64,000 nucleotides of DNA from Zingiber officinale (GCF_018446385.1 NC_056005.1:40553461-40617460), one strand, 5' to 3'; counted from the stretch's first letter, positions 20,786-33,352 are shown. Notes: generated by a model from the sequence alone, not told the origin. Translations and numbers: made by a program.

Positions 20786-23095
20786 ACCATTGCCCCTTAG
20801 AAATGAAGTACGGAAACAATTTGATAAATGTATTAAGATACTTCAATCCGATCGAGGTGGTGAGTATTTGAGCCAAGAGTTTTAAGATTATCTAAGGGAC
20901 AATGATATATTATCTCAATGGACTCCGCTTATATGCCACAACATAATGATGTATCAAAAAGGGGTAATCGACCCTATTGGACATGGTTAGGTCAATGATG
21001 GATCATGCAAATCTTCTCAAAACCTTTTGGAGTTATGCACTCATGACAGTTATTTACTTGCTAAACAAAATCCTGACGAATGTAATCTTAACTACTCTAT
21101 ATGAGGTATGGGCTAATAAGAAATCCCTTATATCTTATTGAAGATATGGGAATATCTACTTATGTGAAGAGGATTGTATCAAACAAGTTGGATGCTAAGT
21201 CTGATAAGTGTTTATTTATTGGATATCCTAAGGAAACTAAGAGTTACCAATTCTATCACCCTTTGGAACAAAAAGTGTTTGTTTCAAGGCATGTTGCATT
21301 CCTAAAGAAAGATTTTCACTTACAGGAAACAAGTGGGAGTATAGTTAAAGTTGATGAAGTTCAAGAGACTCCAATAGATACTAATGAAATGCCTAGTCAA
21401 AAATCACATTCGATTATGATACAATCTCCTCATATATCAGGTAGGACACACAATATTCCTAAGAGATATGAATCTCTTGTAAGAGAATCAAATGACATGT
21501 TACTCATTGAGGATGAAGAACCTATTAATTATGAAGAAGCTTTGAATAGTTCGGAAAAGGACAAGTGGCTTACAGCCATGAAGTCGAAAATAGATTCCAT
21601 GTATGAAAATAAGTTTCTAATTTAGTGGACCCACTTAAAGGCATTACGCCTCTAGGGTACAAGTGGATTTTCAAGAAGAAAACTGACATAGATGGTAATG
21701 TAATTACCTACAAGGCAAGGTTGTTGGCGAAAGGCTATCGTCAAAGGTAAAATATTGATTATGACAAAACTTTCTCACCTATAGTCATACTTAAATCTAT
21801 TTGGATACTCCTAGCCATATATCATCTCACCATGATTATGAGATATGGTATGTGAAAATAGCTTTCCTTAATGGAAAACTGCTCGAAGACGTGTGTATGA
21901 TACAGCCTGAAGGTTTTACATCTGTTAATAAGAATAAAGTATGCAAACTTCAATGGTACATTTATGAACTAAAGCAAGCATCTAGGAGTTGAAATATTCA
22001 TTTTGATGAGGTGATCAAAGAGTTTTATTTCTAACAAAATTCAAACTAAACTTGTATGTATCAAAAGGTTAGTGAGAGTTTGGTTTATTCCTATTATTAT
22101 ATGTTAATGACATATTACTTATACGAAATGTTGAGCCAGTTTTACAGTCAGTTAAAGTTTAGTTATCCATGACATTCTTCATGAAAGACATGATAGAAGC
22201 AACTCACATCCTAGGGATAAAGATCTATAGAGATAGACCGAAAATATTGCTTGGTCTTTCACAATCAGCATATATAGACAGAGTACTAAAATGGTTTAGT
22301 ATGTCTGAATTCAAAAAAGGTTTCATACTTATGAGGCATGGAATTCACTTTTCAAAGTCTATGTGCCCACACACAAAAGATGAGAGGATTTGCATAGATA
22401 AGATACCTTATGCATCTGCAATAAGATATATCAATTATATTATGTTATGTACAAGGCCCAATATATCATATTCTCTGAGGATTATGAGCAGTTACTAATT
22501 AAATCCATGAATAGATCATTGAGACATTGTCAAGATAATCCTTAAGTACTTGAGAAGAACTAAGAATATGATTTTGTATATAAAGATGGTGATATAATCA
22601 TATGCAGGTATATGAATGCCAATTTTCAGACAGACAAGGATGACTCCAAGTCCTAGTATGGATTCATATTCATATTAAATGGAAGTGTAGTTAGTTGAAA
22701 GAGTTTCAAGCAAGACATTGTTGTAGATTCTACCTATGAGGTGGAATACATTGCAACTTCAGAAGTAGAAAAGGAAGCAGTTTGGATCAAGAAGTTCCTT
22801 ACCGAACTTGGTGTGGTTCCATCCACTGTTGAAGCATTACCTTTTTATTATGACAACACTAGAGCCATTGCACAATAAAAGGAACCTAGGTCTCATTAAC
22901 GATCCAAACACATGCTTTACCGTTATCATCTAATTAGGGAAATCGTTAGTAGGAAAAAATACAACTCGAAAAAATTTTCACTGAAAGGAACCTAGCGGAT
23001 CCTTTGGCAAAGGCTCTACCACAAAGTAAGTTTGTGAGTTACCTCCATGCTTTCAGTTTAGGACACCATGGTGATTGGTATTAGCCAAGTGGAAG
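20786..23095 (+). pseudogene. B1: 5'-truncated Copia pol, decayed
   Basis: It starts abruptly in integrase (SDRGGEYLSQEF at about 20845), without 5' LTR, gag or protease. The longest open piece (21101-21625) covers the integrase C-terminus and linker (KCLFIGYPKETK). Reverse transcriptase follows at 21640-22200 with many stops and YVDD altered (YVND near 22100). RNase H runs 22500-23020, ending LADPLAKALP. All frames are broken. It is the same family as B2 and a different one from E1/E2. Confidence 0.88.
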
Positions 23096-24927
23096 TGTTA
23101 GATTTTGAGGGATGTACTAAGATAATCACCTTATAATTTACTATTTATTTGATAAATATATATTTACTATTTGAGTGCATATTATATGTTTGAATAGTCT
23201 TAAACTCATTTACAGAATGTCTATAATATAATTCATAGAATGAGAGAATTTGTGATTGGATCATAACTTATGATTATCTCTACATGTACAATTATGAACA
23301 TATTGGAATTTTCCTAGTCGTCAAATTAATGCATTTAGACATCATCAATTTTGTAATACTAGCATGGGTTATACTCCTTAGTTTAGCCAAGCTGCTATTT
23401 CTCACTAGCTGGACAAATTGGGATATCGAGAGTTAAACGTGGATGCTAGTTATGGAAACTAGTTCATTGGAGTGACTTGTTGTAAGACTTCATATTGTTC
23501 TCTACATATATGGATATGTCTATAAAGTTCTTACTGTAGCTCGAGTGCAAGTTTCCTTCTACTTGAGGTATACAAGTCATCTTAGTCATGGAACTTATAC
23601 TTTGACATCTTAAGCATGCATCTTTGGAGGTGTGGACCTGAGATGATTAGGTATAAGTCAAAGTGTCCGAAGGTGCTTAGATAGTGCATAGAGGATTCAC
23701 CGCTCTTTGCGAGGAGACATATATCCTATGGTCACTCGTTAGGATTATTATTCAAAGTCTTTGGCCAAAGCATCACATGTTAAGAGTATGAGACTCTTAT
23801 ACATATATACGAGTAATTTGAATCCATAGAACGAGAAAATATTACTTGGACTAGGTGTGATGTAGTCAGCCTAGAAGGAGCAGACACATAGACCATTTTC
23901 TAAACCAAATGAACATAAGGTGAGTGAAAGCAATGAGGCATGACTCACTGTAGCTATTGAAGGGTTTAGAATTAGTTCTGAAATCAACTGTAATTTTTTT
24001 ATTAATTGGGGATCATAATATACAACTAGGTGATACTCATGATCGTTCCATAATTAACTAGTTAATTATCGACAGCCAAGATAAATTGGAAACCTATTGG
24101 GTCACACGCACTAAGAATCTCTAAAATACGTAAAATAAGTTAGAAAATAGGATTCTCAAATCAAAAGATAAATGTTTGGTTAGACCACATATAAGACAAA
24201 TATGGAAATATTTGTCAGAACGGAAGTGCGGATGGTCCACATCTCTTATGAAAGAGTTGATCCTGAACCAATTTGGTTTAGTTATGAACCAACTTGATTT
24301 ATTTGAGAATTAAACCAAGGGGTTAATGTGTTAATTTTTTGTTAAGGCATAATGGGTTGGATTTGAGCTTTCTAATCCAACTAATTAAAGTGGACTATAT
24401 ATTGATATGGTTAAGAGAGAATTAATAGACAATTCATTATTGGCTTGATTAGGTTTTGGAAACGTAAACCCAATACCTCTCTCTCCCTCTCCCTCTCCCT
24501 TTCCCTCTCTCTTGCCACTGACCATAACAAGAGGGTCTCCTCTTATTGTCGTGAGCCACCCAAAGGAAGAAGATCTTCCTTTTGTTTCTTCTTCCTCTTC
24601 TTAATCTTTCTCTTTTGCTCATGGTTAGTACCTTCCAAAGGTGAAACTTGTTCTCTTGGAGTTTTCTTGAAGAGCTCAGCGTGGATACGAATAGAGGTGA
24701 GGTTCAATAATGTCTCAAAAGATTAATGTCATTCTCATTACAGGTTATCTATAAGGTATATCTAGAATAATTGTTATTCGATTTTATTTTATTTTATGAT
24801 ATTGTCTGAATAATTGTATCTTGCATGTGTGTGATGTAATAAATTAGTTTATTTTTCATTAAAGTTGTCGCTATACATGTTTACGAAACTTGTTTTTAGC
24901 ACACACTGCATTGGACATATCCCAATA
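23096..24927 (+). repeat. B1 3' LTR
   Basis: It runs from TGTTAGATTTTGAGG to ACATATCCCAATA, about 1.83 kb. It is alignable with 44175-46015 and with 25034-25202 plus 36957-38562. It contains a CT-rich tract at 24476-24512. GTGGAAG lies directly before it as the purine tract. Confidence 0.88.
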
Positions 24928-25033
24928 GTCCTCCAGACCGTTTGGACTTTTGCTCAGTGTTTGAGACATCAAGACTTTTTGCTAGATATTCGATCCCTGA
25001 CCTATCCAGTTTTCCACTTGGTGTCCACGACCT
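24928..25033 (-). mobile_element. Family C LTR fragment, left of B2
   Basis: It matches 20413-20518 closely (GTCCTCCAGACCG, TTTTGCTCAG, CCACTTGGTGTCC). It breaks at CGACC (25029-25033), where B2 begins, and resumes after B2 at 46016. Confidence 0.75.
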
Positions 25034-25202
25034 ATTAGATTTTGAGGAATGTCCTAAGTCAATTGCCTTATGATTTTACTATTTATTTTATAAATATATA
25101 TTTATTATTTAAGTACATATTGTATGTTTAAATAGTCTTAAACTCATTTACTAAATGTCTATAATATAATTCATAGTATTAGAGAATTTGTTATTGGATC
25201 AT
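25034..25202 (+). repeat. B2 5' LTR, first part
   Basis: Co-linear with 23096-23270 and with the start of 44175-46015. It is broken by the Athila-like element after ATCAT (25198-25202). Confidence 0.88.
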
Positions 25203-26708
25203 TGATGTGCGTAAATGTTATGATGGTTTATGCATGTTTTTAAGCACATTCGTTTGCTTTATACGTACATATTCTTTGTATGATCACCTCTTTTATCATG
25301 TATTCATCATATATACTCTTTTGTACAGATATCTGCTCTTTATTTGGTTTTGTATTGATAGAGACAACTTTCGGAGCGAAAACAGCGTTTGTCAACTCAC
25401 CAGAGCAAGCCAAAGAACACGGTCGTGCAAACCTTGCACGACCGTGTGGCCAAACAGAAGAGGAGAAGTGCACGACATGTAACCCTTGCACGGCCGTGTG
25501 ACCAAACCAAAGGCGGATCATAACACGGGCGTGCAACCCTGCACGGTCGTGCCCCCTATGACCGAGACCAAGCAGCACACGGCCATGCAACCCTGCACGG
25601 CCATGTCTCCAGAAGCTGAGTCCCAGCATCACACGGTCGTGCCAATTGGCACGACCATGCAATGTATCTAGAGCCAAGAAAGGGCACGGCCATGCCATCC
25701 TTGCACGGTCGTGCTGCCGCGCCGCACCCTAGCCTATAAAAGGGGTTTTAACCCTTTTTCCAAGGGGAGAGAGCTGGGAGGCAAGCTGTCAAGAGGAGAA
25801 TCACTCTGGTGTCATTCCACGCCATCCAGAACATTGATCCAGCGACCTTTCATCACCACATCAACTCCAGAAGCAAAGGATTGGATCCGAAGATCACTCA
25901 TCGTCATTGGATAAGCATACTTCTTCTTTCTCTCATTGTTTTTGAGAATTGTATGTTTAGATTTACTATGTCTTCGGGTTTTTCTTCAACGTCTATGGAG
26001 TAGAGTCCTTGTTCTAGGATGAGGGAGTAATTGTGGATTGGTTTTGATGTAAGACTCATATTACACTTATATTCATTGGATGATTTTGCTTTCTTTGTTT
26101 CGACTACTCGATCTTTCTCATATTGATTGATTGTGTAGGAATTGTCAACCTCGTAGAGGGAATATCTTAGATCATACACCCAAGGGGCCCTAGTGACAGG
26201 GGTAACCCGTTCACGGATATCTAGGGTACTTCCTTGAAAGGAGAGGCGATGCCTCCACAAGGAAGTAAGCGACCAAACTAAGTTTCTTAATTCTATCCTT
26301 GATAACATCAATAAGAGTCGTGTCCTTGTGATCTATCGAGGCGCCCTAGTGACAGGGGTTAACCGTAACAGGATTTCGTAGGGATCGTCTTGGTTTGGTG
26401 CTCAAGGATAGTTACTTTAGCTTCTGGTGAATGTATGCCAATGGACAATGAGTATAGGATAGTATGAGACACATCAATACCACCATAATGAAACTGAACT
26501 CCTATAACTCTTCATTAACCAGGTTGATTTCTTCTCGTTGCTAGTTCTCATTCCTCGCTTTCTAATCTCTTTTCTTGGATCACTTACAACCATCGATAGT
26601 GTAGCTAATCCTAAGTGTGTCATCACTAGTGTTTAAAATCAATCCTTGTGGGTTCGACAATATTTTATATTACTGACGACGAATCCATGCACTTACGGAA
26701 TCGTAATA
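25203..26708 (+). repeat. Athila-like 5' LTR
   Basis: About 1.5 kb. At 25415-25720 it carries an array of (G)CACGGCCGTG-type palindromes with GCAACCCTGCACGG linkers, then ATAAAAGG (about 25737), a plausible TATA box. The 3' LTR has one extra array unit of about 60 bases. Confidence 0.9.
25415..25720. repeat. CACGGCCGTG palindrome array in the 5' LTR
   Basis: About ten units with the core CACGG(C/T)CGTG and variants are spaced 25-60 bases apart. The same motif array occurs at 32690-32990 in the 3' LTR and at 29340-29640 inside the element. Confidence 0.8.
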
Positions 26709-26937
26709 AGCTTTTGGCGTTATTGTCGGGGACTGTGTCTATAACATTGGTGATAGTCATATTAGATTAGACTAGACTTTGTTTTCTTTTCCTGTATCTT
26801 TCCTTTAGTTTGCATTTAGAGATAAATAATTTTATTCTCGTTTTTATTTACTTTCTGTATTTTTATTAAAAACATCAAAAATAATATTATTTCATTTTTT
26901 CTTCTTTACTATATTTCATATTTTATTTTTACATGCG

Positions 26938-28590
26938 AACAGCTAATCTTTCAGGACAGCTCCTACCGTTCAATCCAGAGATTGATAGGACTTTCCTAAG
27001 GAGAAGAAACCTACAGAAGGCATTTTAAGTAGCACAGGAATCCTTAGAGATGACTGATAAATTGTTGAAGGATTATGCAGCACCTTATGCACGAGGGGTT
27101 CGGTCTAGCATCACTCGACCGCCAATCGAAGCTAACAACTTTGAGATTAAGCCTGCAGTAATTCATATGGTTCAGCAGAATCAATTCGGAGGAGGACCGC
27201 ATGATGATCCAAACCACCACTTAGAGCCTTGATGAAGTTAAAGGAGGAGCACTGATGAACAAGAGCCTTCATGAAGCTGATGAGATCATAGAGAATGTGG
27301 CACAAAATCACCATCAGTGGGCATTAGAAAGATCTGGTGGTTCTTTCTCAGGAAACCCAATAAAAATGTCAAGGAAATTCGATGTAGATGCAGTCACTCT
27401 CATGTCTGCAAAGCTGGATGCTCTGACCAAGAAGTTTGAGGCCATGGGAAACAACAATAACACAACCAATAAGATAGTTTGTGTTTGCGAAACTTATGGA
27501 AGTACGGATCATGCTCAAGATACTTGTCCCCTAGGGCCAATACAAGCACAGATAAACCTACTTGAGCAGTGTGATGCAATAGTTAGCTACAACCAAAGGT
27601 AAAATAATCCGTACTCCAATATATACAATCCAGGTTGGAGGAATCACCCAAACTTCTCATATCGGAACAATCAGGATCAAGGGCCAACAAAACAAAGCTA
27701 TTAACCTGGACAACAGAGCTATAAACCTGGACAATAGACCTATCAACCTGGACAACAGAGATACTCACCTGGGTAGCAGAACTACTCATCTAGACAACAA
27801 ACTTTTCAACAACAACCTTCACAATTGTCCAGAATTGAAAAGATGCTTGAAGAAGCTCTCTCAAAGCAAAAGGAGATGAAGAATGAGATCAAGCTATTAA
27901 CTCAAAGAATGGAAAATTCTGAGAAGCATCAGAAGATACAAGACAGCTAGATAGCCCAGATAACCCAATCCATCTCAAGAGCACAGGGAACATTTCCAGG
28001 GAAGCCAGATATAAATCCAGTGGAACATTGCAACTGCATTGAGCTGAGGAGCGGATGTATTATGGGAGACCCCCAAATCATTACTCAGAAGGAACCTAAC
28101 TCAGTGAAGGAGCCCTCTCTCCTAATGCCCAATCAGACTCAAAACAGGGATGGAGAGGAGGCTACTAAAAATGTTGAAAAAACTCTTCAAGTTCCCCCAC
28201 AGAATCAGACGATTCCTTTCCCTCAGAAACTGATAACCTCCCAGAAGGATGAAGAGTTCAACCGATTCCTAAATAAGATCAAGGAAATTTGCATAGAAGT
28301 ACCACTGATAGATGCACTGCACCAAATGTCGAAGTTCGCAAAGTGCTTAAAGGGTAGTTTATCTAAAAGGAGGCAGAAGGGCGACTTCGAGACTGTAGCA
28401 TTAATAGAGAATTACAGCGCTCTCCTTATGGCAAATTCTCCACCAAAGCTTCAGGATCTAGGAAGTTTCTCCATACCATGCAAAATTGGTTCTGAACTCA
28501 TACCAAGAGCTTTCTGCGACTTGGGGCCAGCGTTAGCCTACTTCCGTACTCTCTATGTAAGAAGCTGGGCCTCTAGAACATTAAACTGAC
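26938..28590 (+). pseudogene. Athila-like gag and protease start, deleted and broken
   Basis: Gag begins near 26938 (RTANLSGQLLPFNPEIDRTF). It has a stop at about 27028 and continues with KDYAAPYARGVRSSI and NNFEIKPAVIHMVQQNQFGG (27050-27230). The gag core is missing after PNHHLEP. It resumes at 27255 (NKSLHEADEIIENVAQNHHQWALER), then a degenerate zinc knuckle (about 27480-27530) and PGQQ repeats with several stops (27680-27830). A later open frame (28020-28589) leads into the protease flap region (IPCKIGSELIPRAFCDLG), after which one base is lost at about 28527. The wording matches gag of Athila/Tat elements. Confidence 0.85.
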
Positions 28591-29041
28591 CACTATGACA
28601 CTGCAATTAGCTGACCATTCATGCAGATACCCAATGGGAATAGTGGAAGGCGTGCGAGTAGAAGTGGGTGGATGTATAGTTCCCACAAATTTCATTATCT
28701 TGGATATGGAGGAAGACCCCAAGATATCAATCATCCTTGGAAGACCATTCCTTGCCACAGCTGGAGCCATCATCAATGTAAAAAGTCACAGGTTATCCTT
28801 GGAGATTGGCAAAGAAAAGATCGAATTTGATTTGTCTGATTCCTCCATCTGCAACCCCTCTTCTCAGGGCAATTCTAGTAAGATCAACATTCACAAAGTC
28901 GAGGAGTGCAGTTTCCATGAGAGTTCCCCTCCAGCGAGCAACAAGAAATACATTTGTCCTGCACGAGCGAAACTGAAGGCGCAGACTAGAACATTAACCC
29001 TAGGAGGAGAGCCATGCTTCCATGGGTTTAGTTCGCATTAA
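28430..29041 (+). pseudogene. Athila-like aspartic protease
   Basis: A retropepsin domain split by a frameshift at about 28527. The catalytic DLG stretch is in the first frame. The rest follows from 28595 (TLQLADHSCRYPMGIVEGV, PTNFIILDMEED, IILGRPFLATAGAIINV), which is the conserved second half including ILGRPFLAT. The frame ends at 29041 and is followed at once by AAAGACCTAAAACAAATGCT and GGGAGGCAACCC, sequence that normally follows pol in this lineage. Reverse transcriptase, RNase H and integrase are therefore missing. Confidence 0.85.
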
Positions 29042-29339
29042 TTGAAATGGGGTTGAGCTAAAGACCTAAAACAAATGCTTCTTGGGAGGCAACCCAAGGG
29101 TTTTTTTCCTTTCATTATAGTTCGTTGTTCTAGTTTGGTGAGTTTAGTGGAGCATTTTTATTATTTCTTTATTTTTTCGATATTCGTTTTTAGGATATGC
29201 AGAGCCTCCACGAGCTGGTCGTGAGCATTTCATAGGTGTGGAGGCGTCAGAGGAACTGAAAGAGAGAAGGGTGAGTCACCATGAGCCTAAAGGAGTCAGT
29301 CGTGTGATCTCATACGGCTGTACGAAGCTAATAGAAGGA

Positions 29340-29640
29340 TGAAGGCTACGGGCTATGCAACCTTGCACGACCGTGTGGCATATGTAGAGAGAAGAAGGAC
29401 ACAGGCCGTGCCACACGGCACAGCCGTGCGAGACTGCCAGAGAAGGAGATGACTCAGGTCGTGCCGATTGGCAGGGCCGTGAGACTTGTCCAGAGAAGAG
29501 GAAGGACTGGGCCGTGCCAATTGGCACGGTCGTGCGGCTTTGGGGTAAGGGAGAACAGAGGAGGCCATGCCAATCGACACGGCCGTGCAGAGTCCTACCT
29601 AACCCGGCCGTGTCTATAAGACACGGTCGTGCTCCTGCCC
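29340..29640. repeat. Internal CACGGCCGTG palindrome array
   Basis: The same motif style as the LTR arrays (GCACGGCCGTGC, CACGGTCGTG) recurs at least eight times between the protease and the ATHILA ORF. Open frames here are repeat by-products. Confidence 0.75.
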
Positions 29641-29898
29641 GTGTGCGCCACCCACCCCTCCAAAAAATCCTATTTCCATCTCCTTCTCTCCCAAAAAGCC
29701 TTCTCCTCTCTACTACACCTCATCAAACCCTGATTTCCCACCTCTAGAGCTCACTTTTGCTTAGATCTACATCTAGATCTAACACTTCTTCAAGCCACAA
29801 GTCCAAAAAGAGAGAAGAAACTTCCCTATTTTTCCTTCCTTCTCCTCCTCTTCCATCCTCAAGACCCATCCACAAGAAATTCCTCAAAACCTTGCACC

Positions 29899-30980
29899 AT
29901 GTCACAAATCTTGAAGAGACTTCATCGAGGAAGCGGTGGATCTGGCGAAGGAGATGCACCGAGAGGCGACAAAGGCAAAGGGAAGGCTTCTTCTTCAAAA
30001 GGCAAAGGAAAAAAGGGTGGCACGCGACGAAGGTAATGAAAATGAGTTCAATATTATTTTTAGAAATCATGAACAAAAAGCTAGATATGATATCCTTGTC
30101 GCTAGGAAAATTATATGCACTAAATATATGGATACCATATACTATGAACATGTTAGGAATTAGGGGTGATGTATATTGGATGATAAACTCTTTAGATTGG
30201 AATGATATTATGTACGCTCATGCACCGACTTACCCCCACCTAGTCCTTGAATTTTTGAGCTCGTTTGATGTTAAATTTTCTTCTGAAGATGACTACGTAG
30301 GGGTCATAACTTTTAAGATGATGAATAAAAAAGTTCGGTGGACTTTTAGTGATTTCAATAATTATTTTGGTTTGCCCATTGGTGGTGCCCGATGATTTAG
30401 TGATGAAATAAGATGGAATAAATTTTGGACATCAATAACTAGATCAAAAGACCCTTATGAGCCCTCTAGAGCTAAGGCATCCTGCATGCAAAACCCGACC
30501 TTTAGATACCTTCACCGAGTGATGAGCAAAACGATCTTTGGTCGAGGAGAGAGTGATGGGGTGGTTAGAAAGATAGAACTCTATTCTCTTTGGGCGATGT
30601 TAAATAAAGTTGATTTTGATTCCAAATTTCATTTTTTACAAACTTTGTTGAGGGCAGCTAAGGCATCTTCGGGGATGATAGTGTTTAGTGGATTGATCAC
30701 CCAAGTTGCATTCAATCTGGATTATGCACTTGATAGATTAAAGGTGATCCATAGTAATGACAAGATCGATATCGATTCTTGTCTTGCTATGAAGATGATT
30801 TGTCGGGATGAGAATGAGTTTGCTTTCCCTAGAACCAATGGTTTTCCATTACCCCTTCCTTGCCCCGAGCGCACTTCAGTTCGCGACCTCGTGAATTGGA
30901 TGATTACTGACTTAGACCCCGAAACTGTTCCCTCCATTTTAGAAGAAACCGAGTACCACCAAGAGCCCTCGTCATTATGA
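29899..30980 (+). pseudogene. ATHILA ORF-1-like protein, broken
   Basis: A likely start at 29899 gives a basic glycine/lysine-rich leader (MSQILKRLHRGSGGSG) that ends near 30036. A second frame follows (NEFNIIFRNHEQKARYDIL, within 29936-30163). The third frame carries GIRGDVYWM, HAPTYPHLVLEFLSSFDV and WTFSDFNNYFGLPIGG to a stop near 30394. It continues in frame from 30486 (FRYLHRVMSKTIFGRGESDGVVRKIEL to 30980). The PTYPxLxLEFLSS block is typical of the ATHILA ORF-1 family. At least two frameshifts and one stop are present. The molecular role of this ORF in Athila elements is not established. Confidence 0.82.
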
Positions 30981-31439
30981 TTCCCGCAGCCTTCCAGACA
31001 TCCGGACCCTCCTAGACACTCTTTTGCATATGGCACAGGATCCTCTAGGTTTGATTTTTCTGACTTCCGTACCTCTTTAGACTCCCTTCATGAGAAGCAA
31101 AATACCCAACAATGATTGTTGGAGGGTCGCTTCAAGTTATCTGACGACCAGTTTAGGGAGGTACTAAATCATTTTTAGTTCACTAGGGACTTCTATAGTC
31201 AGGTGACAGGGTTTGTTCAGGACTACGACGTTGACCAGGAAAGAATGAGAAATTTTATAGATGATATGGATATCACTAGACAACAAGTGGATGCCCTATA
31301 TCAATATCATCAACACCTTGACCATCTTCCTGGTATGCCTAGATTTTCCCCTGACACACATCGAGGACCCCCTTATCCCCCATCCCGCAACCGTATTGAT
31401 TTCATCGGGACGATAAAAAGTCTAAGTCTGGGGAGGTGT

Positions 31440-32472
31440 TGTGTCTTTCTGCACAACCTGAGTCAAGTCGAGTTTTCAAGTTTTCTTTTCTTTTTTACAT
31501 TTTATTTTGCTTTGCATATTTTATTTTATTAGTCTGTTTTGTTTATTTGCATTTTTTTAGTCTCATGTTTTTATTTGTAACTCATTCGCACTTTGCTTTG
31601 TTTAGTGGAGAACATCAAACCTTCTACTTTTTCTACTACTTGTCCGATAGCAAAATGACTAGCATTTTCTTAGTTTATGAGTTGTCAATATAGTGTTAGT
31701 ATGTTTGGTGTATCTCCTTTATCTATCTCTAGTAGCATGAAATAAGTTAAGTATTGTACAGAGTTTGGTATAAGTTTTGGCCTAACCTTAAGGATCTTAT
31801 TTACACTACACTTAAGTACTTAAGCTTGAATAGTAGAAATACTTTTGGAATAGTTATGATTCATCCAAATTGTTTAGTACTTTTATTCCCATGGTGATTT
31901 CTTATTTACATTTTGGTTACTGGATGACCTCGAATCATGGAAGCTCATTTGGAAAAATCTAGATCCCAACATATGCATCCCGCATGTGTGATTAGTGCTA
32001 CTATAGCACCAAATAATAATAATAATAATAATAATAATAAGGGATAAAAAATAGTTATCATGAGTGGAAACTAACAATTCACCCCTTTAAGACCGAGTTA
32101 GGTTAATGGGGAAATGAATGTTATGTTTCTCTTGATTCCGAGAAGTATCCTTTGAGATCTTGTGTAACTTAAGAAAAATGAACCAAGTGTGTGGCAGGTA
32201 AGTGTCTATCACCGAGAACATTAGAACTCAATTGTATGACGACTTAACTAGGACAAAGAATGGAACTTGAAGAGTTTGAGCTACTTATTGCACTGAGCAC
32301 AAAGGACTTATGCTTAGGTCATACTTAGGTAACTCCACAATCATGCTTATCAATGAAACTAGTTGATAGAGTTAGGCGAAGGCACTAGGGATTATGAAAC
32401 TCTGTCATGTGCTCATGAACATAGTTTGTAGTGTTTTGCTTGAGAACAAGCAAAGGTTCAAGTCTGGAGGTG
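31440..32472 (+). other. Athila-like 3' untranslated region
   Basis: No coding region is recognisable. It starts after AAGTCTGGGGAGGTG (31425-31439) and ends in AAGTCTGGAGGTG just before the 3' LTR at 32473, so a polypurine-like tract occurs at both ends. An (AAT)n microsatellite lies at 32012-32040. Confidence 0.7.
32458..32472 (+). promoter_or_regulatory. Athila-like polypurine tract
   Basis: The purine-rich GTCTGGAGG run lies directly upstream of the 3' LTR, the position needed for plus-strand priming. A near-copy sits 1.03 kb upstream at 31425-31439. Confidence 0.7.
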
Positions 32473-33001
32473 TGATGTGCGTAAATGTTATGATGGTTTA
32501 TGCATGTTTTTACGCACATTCACTTGTTTTATACGTACATATTCTTTGTATGATCGCCTCGTTTATCATGTATTCATCATATATACTCTTTTGTATGGAT
32601 ATCTGCTCTTTGTTTAGTTTTGTGTTGATAGAGACAACTTTCATAGCGAAAACAGCGTTTGTCGACGCACTAGAGTGAGCCAGAGAACATGGTCGTGCAA
32701 ACCTTGCACGGCCATGTGGCCAAACAGAGGAGAAGTGTACAGTCGTCCAACCCTTGCATGACCATGCGGCCAAACCAGAGGCAGATCAGAACACGGCCGT
32801 GCAACCCTGCACGGTCGTGCCCCCCCCTCCCATGACCGTGACCAAGCAGCACACGGCCGTGCAACCCTACACGGCCGTGCCCCCCATGATCGAGACCAAG
32901 CAGCACACAGTCGTGCAACCCTGCACGGCCGTGTCCCCAGAAGCCGAGTCCCAGCATCACACGTCTGTGCCAATTGACACGGTCGTGCAGCGCATCCAGA
33001 G
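32473..33001 (+). repeat. Athila-like 3' LTR, first part
   Basis: Co-linear with 25203-25675. It has an extra palindrome-array unit near 32820-32880. It breaks at ATCCAGAG (32994-33001), the first copy of the hAT target duplication. Confidence 0.9.
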
Positions 33002-33160
33002 TAGACCCGACCCCGGGCGGGGTCTGGCCCGGACCCGGCCCGGGCCCGTAACCGGGTCAACGGGCCGGTTGCCCGTTGACCCGGTTCGCCGGGTCGAACC
33101 GGAACCAGCCCGGCAAGTTGCCGGGCCGGTTCCGGTTCATTGGGTGTAAAAACCGGCGAA

Positions 33161-33262
33161 CTGCCGGTTAACCGGCGGTTCATAGCCGTTGGAACTGCCG
33201 GTTAACCGGCGGTTCATAGCCGTTGGAACCGCCGGTTAACCGGTGGTTCGTAGCCGTTGGGA
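33161..33262. repeat. hAT subterminal 34-bp repeats (3 copies)
   Basis: Three tandem units contain GCCGGTTAACCGGCGGTT and TAGCCGTTGG, and the last is slightly diverged. The palindrome CCGGTTAACCGG recurs in each. Related AACCGGCGGTT and AACCGTCGGTT motifs sit near the other end (35765-35900). Repeats of this kind bind transposase in characterised hAT elements; here that is inferred. Confidence 0.8.
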
Positions 33263-33352
33263 GGGTTTTTTAGGTATTTTTTTCAACGGTTAGGATCATT
33301 TGACCGTTTTTTGATCAATGGCTATGATTTAGTGTCCGTTACTATCAAAACT

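Noticed and set aside
25240..25698. 152-codon minus-strand frame in the Athila-like LTR, with similar ones at 32641-33183
   Set aside because: Produced by the CACGGCCGTG repeat; the peptide is an RPC/HGRA repeat without independent support.
29340..29747. A second LTR within the Athila-like element
   Set aside because: Only the palindrome motif is shared with the LTRs; no co-linear LTR sequence or terminal dinucleotides are present.
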